Positions 1 through 11,576 of a stretch of DNA of 64,000 bases are shown in pieces (the first letter of the stretch is position 1; every line of letters begins with the position of its first letter). The notes under the pieces were generated by a model. It did not search any database. It was not told where the DNA came from and saw nothing but the letters and a program-made list of their open reading frames with translations. The stretch spans positions 2,232,001 through 2,296,000 of the forward strand of contig NC_085854.1 in the NCBI RefSeq assembly GCF_020906515.1. The letters run 5' to 3'. The stretch is from Vanrija pseudolonga (Eukaryota; Basidiomycota; Tremellomycetes; Trichosporonales; Trichosporonaceae). Position numbers and translations under genes: made by a program.

Positions 1-558
1 CCATCCTGGGTTCTCGAAGACGTTGCGCTGGACAACGGGGGGGACGATGGCGTTGTGGTAGCTGGGTAATGTTAGCAGTGCTCTCTCGTTCTCGTGCCCC
101 CGATACCGCCGCCACACCGCCACAACTCACCCCATGCCAATGTAGCTCTTGAGCGGCTTGTTCAGGCCGGCAATCTCCTCGACGCGGCGTCTGAGCTCGA
201 GCTCAGAGTATGGCTCAATGTCGGTCGAGTCAAACTCCTTTGTGCGGACGCCCTGGGGGATGGTGGACGCGACAAAGTCGTCGAGCGTCTTGTATCCGAG
301 CGTGGCGAGCATGTCCTCGACATCGCGCTCGCGGGGGCCGACGTGGCGCGGCGTGAACGTGTCGAGCGGGGTGAAGATTGAGCTCGTCGAGGGCGAGTAC
401 GACTTGGACGGCGGGTTGGGGTGGGGCTGGGTCGCCGTCGTCGAGTGGCCGACTGGGCGCGTGGGGTGGGGGTTGGCGCGGACCGCCGAGATGTGGAACG
501 CGCGCGTGCGGAGCGCTGGTGCACGGAGCGCGCGGCGGGACAGGATGGCGAGGGACAT
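1..558 (-). CDS. GCV2: Glycine dehydrogenase (decarboxylating), P-protein, N-terminal part
   Basis: Partial gene, running off the left edge. It encodes the pyridoxal-phosphate P-protein of the mitochondrial glycine cleavage system, which decarboxylates glycine and passes the aminomethyl group to the lipoyl H-protein. Two exons are visible (131-558 and 1-61) with a 69-nt intron. The first ~30 residues are Arg/Ala/Ser-rich, as in a mitochondrial presequence. Then come the family signatures FTPRHVGP (about residues 67-74), DMLATLGY and, across the splice, YIGMGYHN followed by RNVFENPGW at the window end. The intron was placed because GGCATGGG joins C-TAC to restore GMGY. The next gene to the right lies on the same strand, with 1.4 kb between them. 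Confidence 0.95.
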
Positions 559-1993
559 GAGGGGTGGGGGATGGGAGGACTAAGAAGAAGAAGAAGATTT
601 GGAGCTGGAGCTCGCTACGACTACTGCTGTCGCGGCTATGGGTGGGGCCGGGAAAGAGGGGCGTAGTAGTAGTAGTGTGGCACAGACGCGCTGCTGTGAT
701 AGCGATAGCGATGAGAGCTAGCTAGCTGCTTTTGTTGTGACGACGACGACTGCAAGAGCACGTCTCGGAGTGGTGAGTAATGGTCAGTGGATGGAGAGGA
801 GTGAGGAGGAGAAAAGAGATGCTGGGGGGGTTATCTTGTGCAGTGAGTGGCCCGGGTGGTTGCCTCGATGGTCGCCCGCCGCCCACGACGATAGGCTGGT
901 GACGTTGTTTTCCAACAACTCGTATTTTCCAAGGATGCCGGTCGCCCTCCACCTTCCTTGGAAATTCAGACCGCGACGCGCCACGCCTAGCCCCGCGCCA
1001 GCCACGCCAACTGGTCATACTCCAAATCTCTGGCTCCGCCCAGCCCCGCCCAGCCGACTTTTCCAACAACGGTACAATGCTGCTTCAATGCCGGGTACCC
1101 CGCTAATCGTTAATCCAGCGACCAGCGAGACCCAGAATACCGCTGTCGCGCGACCACGGCGCTGGGCGCTGGCAGTGCATGCTGAGGCGACGACGATGCA
1201 TAGCTCCTCGCTACCGCCGAGCCTCGCTTCACTGGGTTGCTCGCGTCGGCCTGCATGCAATCCCACGCTCCAGCCCCGCTCGCCCGAATATCTCCACATT
1301 GACAACAACGCGTCACGAGGCCTTATCACCCGATCGCATCGTTGTTGCTCCCGCTGCCACTGCTATTGACCACGACGCACGCACTGCCCATTGTGGCTGG
1401 CGCTCCCATCCTCCCACCTTCCCCGGGTACCGTGGGCGTCGAGTCCGCGTGTGCATGTGCATATATGGGTGGCCAAGTCGACTGATGTGCACTGGACCGC
1501 GCCGCCTAGAGACGTCGCGCGCATGGCCGGCGCTAGAAGCACACCACGGCCCGGCTTACACAATTGGCGGGAGACTGACCGGGCTACCTCTCCCGCCGCC
1601 GCCATTGACGCGGACGCGGACGCGTTTGGTCTCAACTGTAATCCACAGTGCTAGCCGTGCTCTCCGCGCTCTCCGCCGCCACCGCCACGCCGCCCGGAGC
1701 ATGCACGCCGCGCCGTGCCGTATTGGAACTACGGTACTGTTTCTTGGAATTTCCTAGTTACCCTGGTTGCTGTCAATACAAACAATTTCCATAACAGCTT
1801 TCCAACGACCGGTTCATGGCGTTTGTGTTGGCTTCCAGGCACCAGGCACGTGGAAATGACGCCTGGGTGCAGAGAGTGATGGGATTGATGACTGAAGCAC
1901 TGGGAGGTGTTATCCAACACACTTTGTGCAGCGTAACGATGCATGCAGCAGACATACGCTCCAGCATGTACTAGATTATGCATGTGACGGCGG
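559..1993. other. Intergenic region GCV2 / MCY1-like
   Basis: No ORF here has recognisable protein content. The segment must hold the GCV2 promoter and 5' UTR on the left and the 3' UTR of the cysteine synthase on the right. Both flanking genes are on the minus strand. Codon-like runs such as 737-1369 (+) and 1179-1757 (+) are Arg/Pro/His-rich and look like shadows of GC-rich sequence. Confidence 0.6.
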
Positions 1994-3575
1994 CTACTCC
2001 TCCAAGATCTTATCAATCACACCCGCGTCAATCGCAATGCCGTGGTTGGCGAGATACTCGTCTGACCAGAACTTTGTCTGGTGCCGCGCGCCAGAGTCGC
2101 ACAGGATGGTGACAATCCGCGAGCCCTTGGGCATCGTCTTGGCTAGCCGGATCGACGCGACGAGGTTACATGCGCTCGACGAGCCGAGGAACAGGCCGTC
2201 GTGGGCCACGAGGTAGCGCGACATTGCGACGGCCTCGACATCGGTTATCCTGCGCGAGTGTCAGACTTGGGTGATCATGAACCACACACCACCCACCTGT
2301 ACGCGTCGTCGATGATCGCCTCGCCAAGCTCAAAGTTGTGCGTGATGCGGTTGATGCCGATCCCCTCGACGACCGTGTCGACCTGGTACCGCCGCTTGGT
2401 CCCCTCGCTCTCCTGCGGCGCGTACATGACGCCGTACCGGACCTTGTTGTACAGCCCCGAGCCCTCGGGGTCGGCAAGCACCACCTGGATGCCGGGGACG
2501 TTTTCCTTGAGATACACGCCCGTGCCCGAGATGGTGCCGCCCGTGCCGGCTCCGCTGACGAACGCGTCGACGTGGCCGCCCGTCTGGCGCGCAATCTCCG
2601 GCCCCGTGCCCTCGTAGTGCGCCTGGTAGTTGGCGTCGTTCTCAAACTGGTCGGCGAAGAACCCGCGGGGCTTCCTGTCGTATGCGGTCCGGTGCTCTAA
2701 TGTCGGCGCGCCGTAGACGTCTTCGCGCGTCGCCTGCGTCGACACGACGACGTCTTCCTCGGTCGTCTTGCCCTTTGTTGGCAGGTCGACGTTTCCAAAC
2801 TCGTGTGCGCGGCGGCGGGCAAGGTTCTGTGGTGTTAGTGCTGGAATACAACAGGAAGCGTCAGCACTCACGACAAACTGGTTCTGGTCGACAATGCTGA
2901 CTGGTGGTACCCGCTCCACAGTCGCGCCGAGACGTTCCAGCACGAGCACCTTGTCGATCGCGACGTCGCTCGGCATGATAATGTGTGCCTCATATCCCCT
3001 GGAGGTCAGCAGATACCCCTCACCAGTTCCATCTGGACCCACTTGGCCTTGCCGACAGTCGCGAGCGAGATACCCGTCGACCCGACGGTCCCCTCGAAGA
3101 GCACGCTCCCAGTGTGGGGGTGGAGCAGTCCGCGCGCCTCGGCGTCCTCGATGACCTTGAGCGCGACGCGGTCCTTGACACTCCCGCCAGGGTTCAAAAA
3201 CTCGCACTTGCCGAGGATCTCGACGCCGAGCGCGTCCGACAACGAGTTGATGCGCACGAGGGGCGTGTTGCCTATGAGGCCCGAGACGCCGGGCACGATC
3301 TCGTCGCTGCGCAGCTCGATCGGGCGCGGTGGCAGCGCCTTCGCGGCCGCTAAGCGGCGCTTGTCCGCCCTCTTGCTCTGGAAGAAGAGCGCCACCTGCG
3401 TCGAGGAGAGCGAGAGCGCGATGCCCACTGCGAGGCCGACGAGCAGGTCCCGCGTCAGTCGGCGGGGCAGGCGCGCCCCGAGCCGCTCCCACACGCGCGA
3501 GTTCCACGCCGAGATGGCCGTCAGCGCGCTCGACAGCCCTGCGGACCAGGTGCTGCCGCTGCTGCTGCTGCTCAT
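1994..3575 (-). CDS. MCY1: Membrane-anchored cysteine synthase-like PLP enzyme (Mcy1/Cys12 type)
   Basis: 481 residues, four exons (3043-3575, 2872-2998, 2297-2826, 1994-2249). It belongs to the fold-type II PLP cysteine synthase family. The first ~40 residues are followed by a hydrophobic helix (about 43-65) and a basic stretch, the tail-like N-terminal anchor known from the yeast mitochondrial outer-membrane protein Mcy1. The PLP lysine is in NPGGSVKDR (K134). The substrate loop reads EGTVGSTGIS, not the bacterial EPTSGNTG. A glycine-rich phosphate loop SGAGTGGTISG and a C-terminal CDSGARH are present. The intron at 2999-3042 uses a GTGGGT donor inside an apparent coding run; this is the only donor that restores the family sequence KAKGYEAH. 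Whether the protein makes cysteine in vivo cannot be read from sequence. Confidence 0.9.
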
Positions 3576-3993
3576 TGTCGTTTGTTTGGTGGTTCGTGTG
3601 ATCTTGACTTCTCTGTGGGAGGGGGCAAAGTCGTCATTTCGTCATTTCTACTTCCTGGCGGAGTGGTCGCCACACTCCGCTTTGTCGCGTGGCTTTAGGG
3701 CCAACGGCGGCCGTCCCTTGGCCGTTGACCGGCCTCCACTCAACTCGCCTTGGTGCACTTTGGCGCTACACGTCTCTCGACACCAACTTGTTTCTGGCCG
3801 GGTTGATGCCATAGCCGGATAACAACTCAAGACAAGTAAGTAGGAGCAGCAACGCCGCCGACGACAACGACGTGCAACACATCATCATCCTCTTTGACTC
3901 TCTTACAACTCGCTCAAACTCGTTTGCATTGTCCTCCCAGCGAAACATCGCCCCTAGAACCCAAACTACCGCTCAGGCCCCTCTCCCTTAACA
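3576..3993. promoter_or_regulatory. Divergent promoter region, MCY1-like / SDR
   Basis: This 418-bp segment separates two divergent start codons, so it should contain both promoters. No clear TATA box was found. Pyrimidine-rich stretches before 3994 are typical of fungal 5' UTRs. There is no supported gene inside. Confidence 0.5.
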
Positions 3994-5591
3994 ATGACGC
4001 AACGTGCTACCATCCCCCTCGTCGACATCCCAATCGACTCGCTCCTCAACAACGAGGCCGCGGTCAAGGGCTCGCTCGTCCTCGTCACCGGTGCGTAGGA
4101 GATATGCAGATGTACTGCATCGAATCGCTGACACGATCCAGGCGGTGCTTCTGGCTTTGGACGTCTCCTCGCTGTCCAGCTCGCCAAGGCAGGGTGAGTG
4201 TTGCTCCACCCAGAGAGCCTGCCAGTCATGCACCACCTCCGCATGTACCGGCTCGCCGGTCAGCCGGATGCATTCATTTACTGATTACAACCAGCGCCTC
4301 GCTCTTCCTTGTTGACCTTAACGAGGTCGCGCTGGCCGCCCTCGTGGCCGAGATCAAGGGCAATGGAGGGTGAGTCAATGCCCGAGTAGCAGCTCTAGTG
4401 TGGCAACTTGAAACCCGCCCAACGCGTGTCCGACCACACACCACTGACATGCTTCCAGCTCGGCCGCCTCAGCCTCTGCCGATGTGACGAGCACGGATGC
4501 CCAGCGCTCCGCGTTCGAGGCCTGTGTCAAGGTGTTCGGCCGCGCTCCCGACATTGTGTACGCCAACGCCGGTGTCAACGGCAACGACAACTTTGAGGAG
4601 GACGACGGTGGTGAGTTGCAGCAAGCAACGTGTCGCGCCTAACTTTTGCCCAGGAGACGCGCCCAAGCCGTGGCGTGACCTCACCTTCAAGATCAACTTC
4701 CGCGGCATGGTCATCACCTCGGCCCTCGCGCAGGAGTACTGGGCCAAGTCGCCGGCCAAGGCCCCGCGCCGCCTCGTCTTCACCGCCAGCATGGGCGGTA
4801 TCAACGGCATCCCGGCCGGCTCGTGCTACGCTGCCAGCAAGCACGCGACTCTGGGTATCTGGAAGGGCCTTGCCGACGACCTCGCTGCGGGCAAGCTGAG
4901 CGGCTTCACGTGAGTAGCAGGGGGCTCCGAGGCGGTGAAGGATGGATGCTCGAGCGTTGCGCCGCAGGAACTGACGCGTTTCAGTGTCCACGCCGTTTGC
5001 CCCTTCTTCGCCGCCACGGGCATTCTCCCCGCCGCCGTTCGCTTCTTCCTGGCGGGCGTGCCCCTCGTCGCGGTCCCGACCGTGTCCAACGCGCTCGTCT
5101 ACATTGCTGCTGGGTCCAAAGAGCTTGGCAACGACGGAGCCATCCTCCTCCCCGATGCTGGCAAGCCGACCATCCTCCGTGCCAAGGACTACGACCCGCT
5201 CGTCCAGGAGTTTACCGATGCCCTCGACTCGAGGATTGCTCGTGAATCGTGAGTACAAATTGTGATCAGTTGTCTGTGCTTTGGTTGTGAATGGTGCTTT
5301 GTTGTGAATGGGTTGTAGGCATTGTGGCACTGCGACTTCGGGCCCCGTCAACGGGCCGTTGTCGGGGTGGGTGCGCTGTCTGCTTCTTGGTTTCGCCGGC
5401 GTGCCTTTGGATCTTCAATCGTCGATCTGATCTCGAGATCTATTGGTCGCAGGCGAGGCTCATCGTATCCGACTTCCGTTGGAGCAATGTGCTGATTGCG
5501 TCTTCACAGGTCCAATGTTGCTGCCGGTAGCTGGGGTCAGTGGTTTAGCGACGTCACCAACATCTTCAACCGCACGGCTGCGGCGGCGTAA
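3994..5591 (+). CDS. Short-chain dehydrogenase/reductase
   Basis: Seven exons (3994-4090, 4142-4193, 4295-4369, 4459-4610, 4654-4909, 4985-5248, 5510-5591) give 325 residues. It has a classical SDR Rossmann fold: the nucleotide loop VTGGASGFG (about 31-39), acidic D after the second strand (VDLNE), NAG-type YANAG, and the catalytic set S171, Y184, K188 in YAASK. An NAD(P)H-dependent alcohol, ketone or fatty-alcohol substrate is likely; I cannot name it. If the last 261-nt intron is retained, translation stops at 5252 (299 residues), because the donor sits on TCG-TGA. The spliced tail is a clean 27-codon exon ending in TAA, so I prefer the longer model, with less certainty for the last exon. 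Confidence 0.85.
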
Positions 5592-8500
5592 AATAGAGCC
5601 CGGTCGAGCCAGCGCCGGCGCCTCCACGCGGCGGACGACCTGGTGCGGATGCGAGCAACACAGCTGGAATCGTTTATGGTGAGTGGGGTGGTGAGAACCC
5701 AAAGTGGACACGGGGGTAAAGGCCCAATGTGGGCGACAAGGGCACTTCTGCCTAAACTGGCCCAAATCCAAGATCCAGTTTCATTGTACCCTTTGGCCGT
5801 GGGCTTTTTGAGCCAGGTTGGTTTGATTGCAGTGATCGTGGCCGTGGCCGTGTGGCCGTGGTGGCTTGCCTTTGGCGTTGGTGTGTGCCGAGCAGAGCCG
5901 AGCAGCTTAGCTCGCCCAGTGGCGCACTTTCATTTTGGAGTGACATTTGGCTGACGACTAATAGCCCAGACGCGTTGTTTGAATTGGTGGTGTATATGGG
6001 GTCCAGCCCGGTCCGTTGTTGTGCCGTGTCATATAGGTGGGCGAGATTGAAGCAAGCGCGGGGCGGGGAGGCTACTAGCGGGGGGCCGGGGGGCGGTTGT
6101 TTACTAGGTAGTTAGTACCCTTATGCCATCAGTGTCATGGTTGTGAATACCCCAGACAAGGCATTGGACGCGCGTACTCCTTGCTGGCTATTGCTAACCA
6201 CGACTGGCAGAGACTATACTTTGGTGGCGTGTGACCCAGACGAGAGAGTAGCACCGTAGTAGTACCACTAGCACCGGAAGGCTCGGCCCATGCTCGGCCC
6301 GGGGCCCGCCCGCCCGCCCGACCCGCGTGCTACTGCAGTGCAAGTGCATGCTGTCTGTCGTCGTCGCGACACCCGACCGACCGACCGATATTGACCCAAA
6401 CGAGGGCGGGCGGCAGGCAAAAACGGCGCGGTGAGATCTAGGGGCGGGAGACGGGCACTTTGCATGCCGCTTGGACAGGATGCAGAGCAGAGCAAGAGCA
6501 AGAAGGAAGAGCAAGACAGTTGTTCCTGAGCAGCAGCAGCACGCAGCGCAGTGGTCATCGCCGCCTTCTCATGGTGGTGGTGGTTGTACGATTCACGATG
6601 CACGACAATTATGGATTCGGGTGGGGGCCACGCGGCGTGCGTGCTTGGCTTGACCAGCGGATCGATCTCAGCGTCGCCCGCGCGCCGTGCCCCGGCGCCA
6701 CCACCCCGACCACCTACCTACCTCTGCATGACGCACCTCGTCAAACTCGGTGCTTGTCGTCGCTCGGAGTCGCGCCGGCCGAGAACAAGCAGCACGACAC
6801 GACCCAGACAGATCTCGGCGAAATTGAACGAGATCTGGGTGGGGGGTCGGGCGGCGCCACGGCGGCGGCTAGGGAGGAGGGGCCCTGGGCGTGTCTCTCT
6901 GGCGGCACGCCTTCCCAAGTGGCCACTTTAGCTCCGAGATCGCCCTTGTCGTCGTCGGCTGCGTCGACTACAGCTAGCTAGAGCGGTGCACCCACACTGC
7001 CCGTGCGCGCGTGCGGCCAGCGATGCCGCGGCGGCCGTCACCGCTCTCTCTGGCAGATCTGGGCTGGCATACACGCGGAAGACGGCTTCTCACATGCCGA
7101 AACGAAACGAAACGAGACGAGACGAGAGGCGTGGGCGGAGAGGCGAGCCGGGCGCGGGCAGCTGCAGCTGCAGCAGCAGCAGCCCAGCCCAGATCGACGA
7201 CAGCTGAGTGGGGGAGGGAGCGAGGGAGGGAGGGAGGGGCAAGGCAAGACACCTTGCTGCCTTCCCCCTGCCTCCCCTGCTGCCGGCCCTCCTTGCTTGC
7301 CTCGTCTCTTGCCCCCCCACCCCACTCCCCGATTGCGCTATGACTTTGTACTTGCTCCTGTCCCCCCTGCCATGATATTCTCCGGCCGGGCGCGGCACGC
7401 GTAATACTTTTGGCTATGGCGTCGACGACTGAGAGGGGGATTGACTGGCTGGCTGGCCGGCTGGTGCTGGCGCTGGATGCACGCTGTTACTGCCTGCTGT
7501 TTACCGTCGCTGCAGCTGATCAGCATCATCATCGTCATTCCATCCCGCGTTGGCCGTGGCCCCGATACACCTCCTCCTACTACCGGAAGTTCCTCTCTTA
7601 TCCGCCCTGTCGTGTCGTCTCAGTCGGCTGCTGCTGGTCCTGCTGCTCGACATTGCTCTCTCTCTCTCTCTTCCTCTGTCTCTCGCTAGCTGGGATCTGT
7701 CTCGCATCCCCTCCTTGCTCTGTACTTCATCCCGGTCGCAGCAAGCACGTCACCCCGCTGCCCATCACTGCAAGCCCATCCATCGCCCGTCACGACTCTT
7801 ACAGTTGCACCACTACCACTGTTGCATCATCACAATCATCAGCCATCCAGCAGCACCCACACGCACCCATACGCATCATCATCCACACGACAGCACAACT
7901 ACCTCCCTCCGCGCGCGGCATTCAACGCTTCCACCAGCTCGCCCCGACCGAGCTACTCGCCAAGTACACGTCCCAACCCACCGACCAACCCACTGGCGGA
8001 CCGACCTCCGTCCCGATCTTGAACCACTCTCACCCTGCAACTTGGACCGGGCATCTTTCGAGACTGTTGTATCCCCTCCCCTCCCCGCGTCACTGCCCGC
8101 CCCCCGCAACCGCAACGCATCCATAACATAAACTCCCCATCGCGACCTGGCCCAAACTTTGTTTTGCGATAGAACGCCGCGTTCCCGGCACCCCCCGCCT
8201 TCGCTTGGAATCTCAACGACATTGGTTGACAAAGACGAGATCTGTCCTGGCATTCTGGATAAACCACCGGCCAGTCGCCCACCCACCTGGCAGAACGGAC
8301 GGCGGCCATTACACCACCACACCACACACCACACACGTCGAGTCAAGCCAGCCAGCCAGCCAGCCAAGGGGTTGTTGCACCGCGCCGCTCCACTCGACTT
8401 GCAATCAACCGCGGGTCGTGTTCGCGATAGTTTGTTTCTGCTTTGCTCACTACAACAACAACAACTAAACATCAGCAACACGCGTATCACTCGCGATCCT

Positions 8501-8609
8501 CAGCATTCCAGACGGCGATAGACGCCGCAGCTTCTACCAGCCCAGAACAATCCCACCTCCCCGCCATCCACTGCCCCCTCCTCCGCGTCACCGACCAGCC
8601 CCCGCCACC
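5592..8609. other. Long gene-poor region upstream of the F-box-like gene
   Basis: Three kilobases without a convincing protein gene on either strand. It contains a purine-rich run (7098-7128), a G-rich block (7210-7239) and CT-rich repeats (about 7655-7680). From about 7.7 to 8.6 kb it is C/A-rich with CCA, CAC and CCAG repeats, like a long fungal 5' leader. The largest plus ORF (7410-8126) is Ser/His/Pro-rich, lacks any domain and has no Kozak-like start. A long 5' UTR with introns, or a noncoding transcript, would fit; neither can be shown from sequence. Confidence 0.5.
7210..7239 (+). repeat. G-rich block with quadruplex-forming pattern
   Basis: Six runs of three or more G separated by 1-5 bases lie within 30 bp, matching the usual G3+N1-7 quadruplex pattern. 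Just upstream (7098-7128) lies a CGAAA/CGAGA repeat. Both are in the gene-poor region before the F-box-like gene. Function is unknown. Confidence 0.6.
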
Positions 8610-11213
8610 ATGGCGGCGTTCACACCACCGCGCAAGCATTCGCTGCACTACATCCTCTCACCACCAGAAGCCAGACCTAGGCACACCGACACGGCGGTCA
8701 AAACAGAGTACATCGAAGATCGCCTCCCAGACGCACCAGACGTGCCCGGCGTCAAGCGGCCCGCTGTGCCGTCGAGCCCACCATCTCGGGCCCAGGATCA
8801 CGCCTCTGGATCGCGTCACTACCACCCAGCACTAGACGCCCTGCCTGCATCCATCCTCTCGCTCATTGCATATCATGTCGTCGTGGACGGCAGAGGACGA
8901 GCCGGACGCCCAGCCCGACTCTTACCCCTCCTCCACACGTCCCGGTCGATCAACGCCGCCCTAAACTTTGACGCCAACCCGCAATTATACAATTGGCTCT
9001 TCCGCGCGACATTCGACCTTGGCGCACTTCTCCGACGAACCCAGTGGATGTTTGACGTCAAGACCGACGTTCCCGGGACATCACGCAAAACCGAGCTCTT
9101 TGGCGACCCAAGATCATGGGCCTACGAGTACCGCGACCGATGGGAACTTCGAAAGCGAATGCGGATTTGTGTCGACAACCAAACCGTTAATGTCCCCGGC
9201 ATCAGCAGCATCCGGCATCTTGAGCGCGACTTCTTTGCGCTCTGGTTCCTCTGGACTGAGAATGGTGAGTGAAAATAGTCTCTTATCGTGTGGAAGGCGG
9301 CCAGCTCCACACTGGCCGTCATTGTCTGGGACTGGTCAGACACTCGTGTCCACCAACAAGGGTTACACAACATTGGCGTCACGAGGTGGGCGCCCGTGGT
9401 TGGTAGCTCATTGAGGCGTCGGTTATGGGTCGCCGCCGCCGCCGCCGCCGCTTGTGTAGGAGGCGTCAGTGGCGCACCCAGCATTGTGCTTTTGACAGGC
9501 CTCGGCCACCGGCGCCACCAACAACCCCATCCCTGCGCATGATGAACCCACTCTGTTGCTATTTACCTCTTGGCTTGGAATCTGCTCACCCGAGCAAGTG
9601 AACGAGCTGACCATCGTCCTTAGACCAAAAGAACCTCGTTTTCCTGACAGAGGAATGCCGCTTCCAAGACTGGATCATGGTCTACTACCGCGATGACATG
9701 CTCAAGGACTCGCTTCACCCGGGCTTCCCAATCGATTCGCCTACAAAGGCCCTCGGCATTTGGACAGCATTGTTGTCAGGAACAGATCTCTTTGCAGAGC
9801 GTTCGGCGACCGAGGTGGACGAGAAGATCTACATGCTTCGACCCTACGTCTTTGGCTGCCCAAAGTACGAAATGCTCTACGCGCCATGGCAGCACCGGCG
9901 ACTGCCTCTATGTGCAAAGGACTGCACCGATCACGGGTCAATGACGACGTATAGCGCGCCATACGCTCGCTTCGGCCACCAGCACACGCGGGCACCGCCA
10001 TTCTTTATTCTCGGGTCGTACCTCCTGTTCCTGCGCTTGGTCGAGAGACACCCTGGCCGCATCGGGATCAAGCCGGGATCAACATGGTTTGTCGCCCCAG
10101 CAGACAGTCGCAAGAGCAGCCCGAGGCCAGGAAGTGCCGCGGGAAGTGTGCACAATGGCTATTCCAACGGAAACACGTATGACCCCGGCCTCTTCAGCAA
10201 GACGCACCTCATGCCGTCCATCTACCATGACAACGAGTGGCAGCGCAACACGACCTGCCAGGACGCTCACACGTCGGCTGGTCTCCCACCGCTCACTTTC
10301 CTGGGCAAGCTGGAAGGCTACTGGCGCGGTAACCTTCTCTTCTTCGACTTCCAGTCGTACCGCCAGATGCTGGATGAGGGTGTGACGCCGCTCTACACTG
10401 GAACCTTTGCGACACACGCCATTGAAATGGAGATCCATGAGACGGTCATTCGCGTGCGCAACGAGGACGTCGGCGGCGAGGGCCCATTGTTGTTTGCCGG
10501 GTTCAAGGACGAAGACAGCGACGAGGAGGTGGAGAAGGTCGCGGCCGGGTATGGCCACCAGGTGTTGACTGGAGACGAGGTTACCGCTCCAGAGGCGCCA
10601 GGATGGACAAAGGAGATTCTCATTTCTGGCTTTGTGAGTTGCGCAGGTGGTGCGCGCCCAAGGGCTAGCTGCTGACTCTCCCCAGACCCGCTCGAGTTGG
10701 GGAATCTCGCGAGTGCGTGGTCGCGTTCGCGCCTGGGACGGCCTCGTCACGCTCTCGCTTGGTGCTAGCGTGAGTGCATTGTTATGCTGTAGTGCTGACC
10801 CCCTGCAGCAACCGTATCCCATGGGCCGTTGGGTATGGAGAGGCTACATTCACACTGGTGGCTACTTCATCGGACGCTGGCGGGACACGTACACGCCAGA
10901 GGACCAGACGGGATATGAAGGGCCGCTTGGCTTCATTCGCGCCGGCGACCTCTTCTACCCCGACCACTTCCCGACGTCGATGGCGACGAGCGCGGGTACA
11001 AGCAAGCTCGAGCTTTCCGACAATGTCGCGCCAAACCCTGCCCCCGGAGGACGGGACCCGTTCCGTGCCCGCTCAGCGTCGCAACGTGCAGGTAGCGGCT
11101 CGAGCGACGATCCGATGGACGGCTCGCGGCCTGGACCGAAGCGCAAGACGACAATGGAGAAGGTGATGGATGACAGTGGGCGGCCCACAAGCCGGGGCCG
11201 TCGAGCGAGTTGA
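8610..11213 (+). CDS. F-box-like domain protein, conserved in basidiomycetes (unnamed)
   Basis: Four exons (8610-9264, 9624-10633, 10686-10769, 10809-11213), 717 residues. Residues ~70-125 (ALDALPASILSLIAYHVV, then LLPLLHTSRSINAAL) have the L-P-x-x-I-L...L..L...SR.. layout of an F-box, which would dock onto Skp1 in an SCF ubiquitin ligase. The middle is rich in aromatic residues. The C-terminal third has a repeated W-R-G-Y-I-H, G-G-Y-F-x-G-R-W-R-D pattern and LGFIRAGD, ending in a basic Ser/Arg tail. I recognise no further named domain. Intron 1 (359 nt) is long for this window. The start codon has a good context (CACCATGG). A substrate receptor role is inference from the F-box alone. Confidence 0.8.
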
Positions 11214-11576
11214 GCAGAGGTAGATGAGTAGAGCCCAGGCCGGCCTGGGCGGCGGCGCCGCCAGAGGATCGCCGTCGACTCTATGTTTGCATGAGTTTGG
11301 ACCTTGTACAGAATAGCGTGTACATGTAAGCATGTGCTATGGTGGGGTGGTGGGGGTGGCTGGGGCGCGGATTTGCACGTCGATACATCAACCGCCTTGT
11401 TACGCGCCATCGAACGCACGTTTGCAGTCGCGGTGAGGCCATCGCGTCGAACAACCCACCGCCAGTGTGCCACCAACAATGCCGTGCCTGAATATTCGCA
11501 ATCGCAAAAGTCAAAGTGGAGGGGCTACTCGACGACTCTCTCATCCTCCCTCCTCACACACATCGCCACGAGAACA
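11214..11576. other. Intergenic F-box-like gene / MDE1
   Basis: 3' UTR of the upstream gene and promoter of MDE1. Nothing else was recognised. Confidence 0.5.

Noticed and set aside
7410-8126. 238-codon plus-strand ORF
   Set aside because: Ser/His/Pro/Thr-rich, no domain, overlapped by an equally long ORF in another frame; typical of CA-rich leader DNA.
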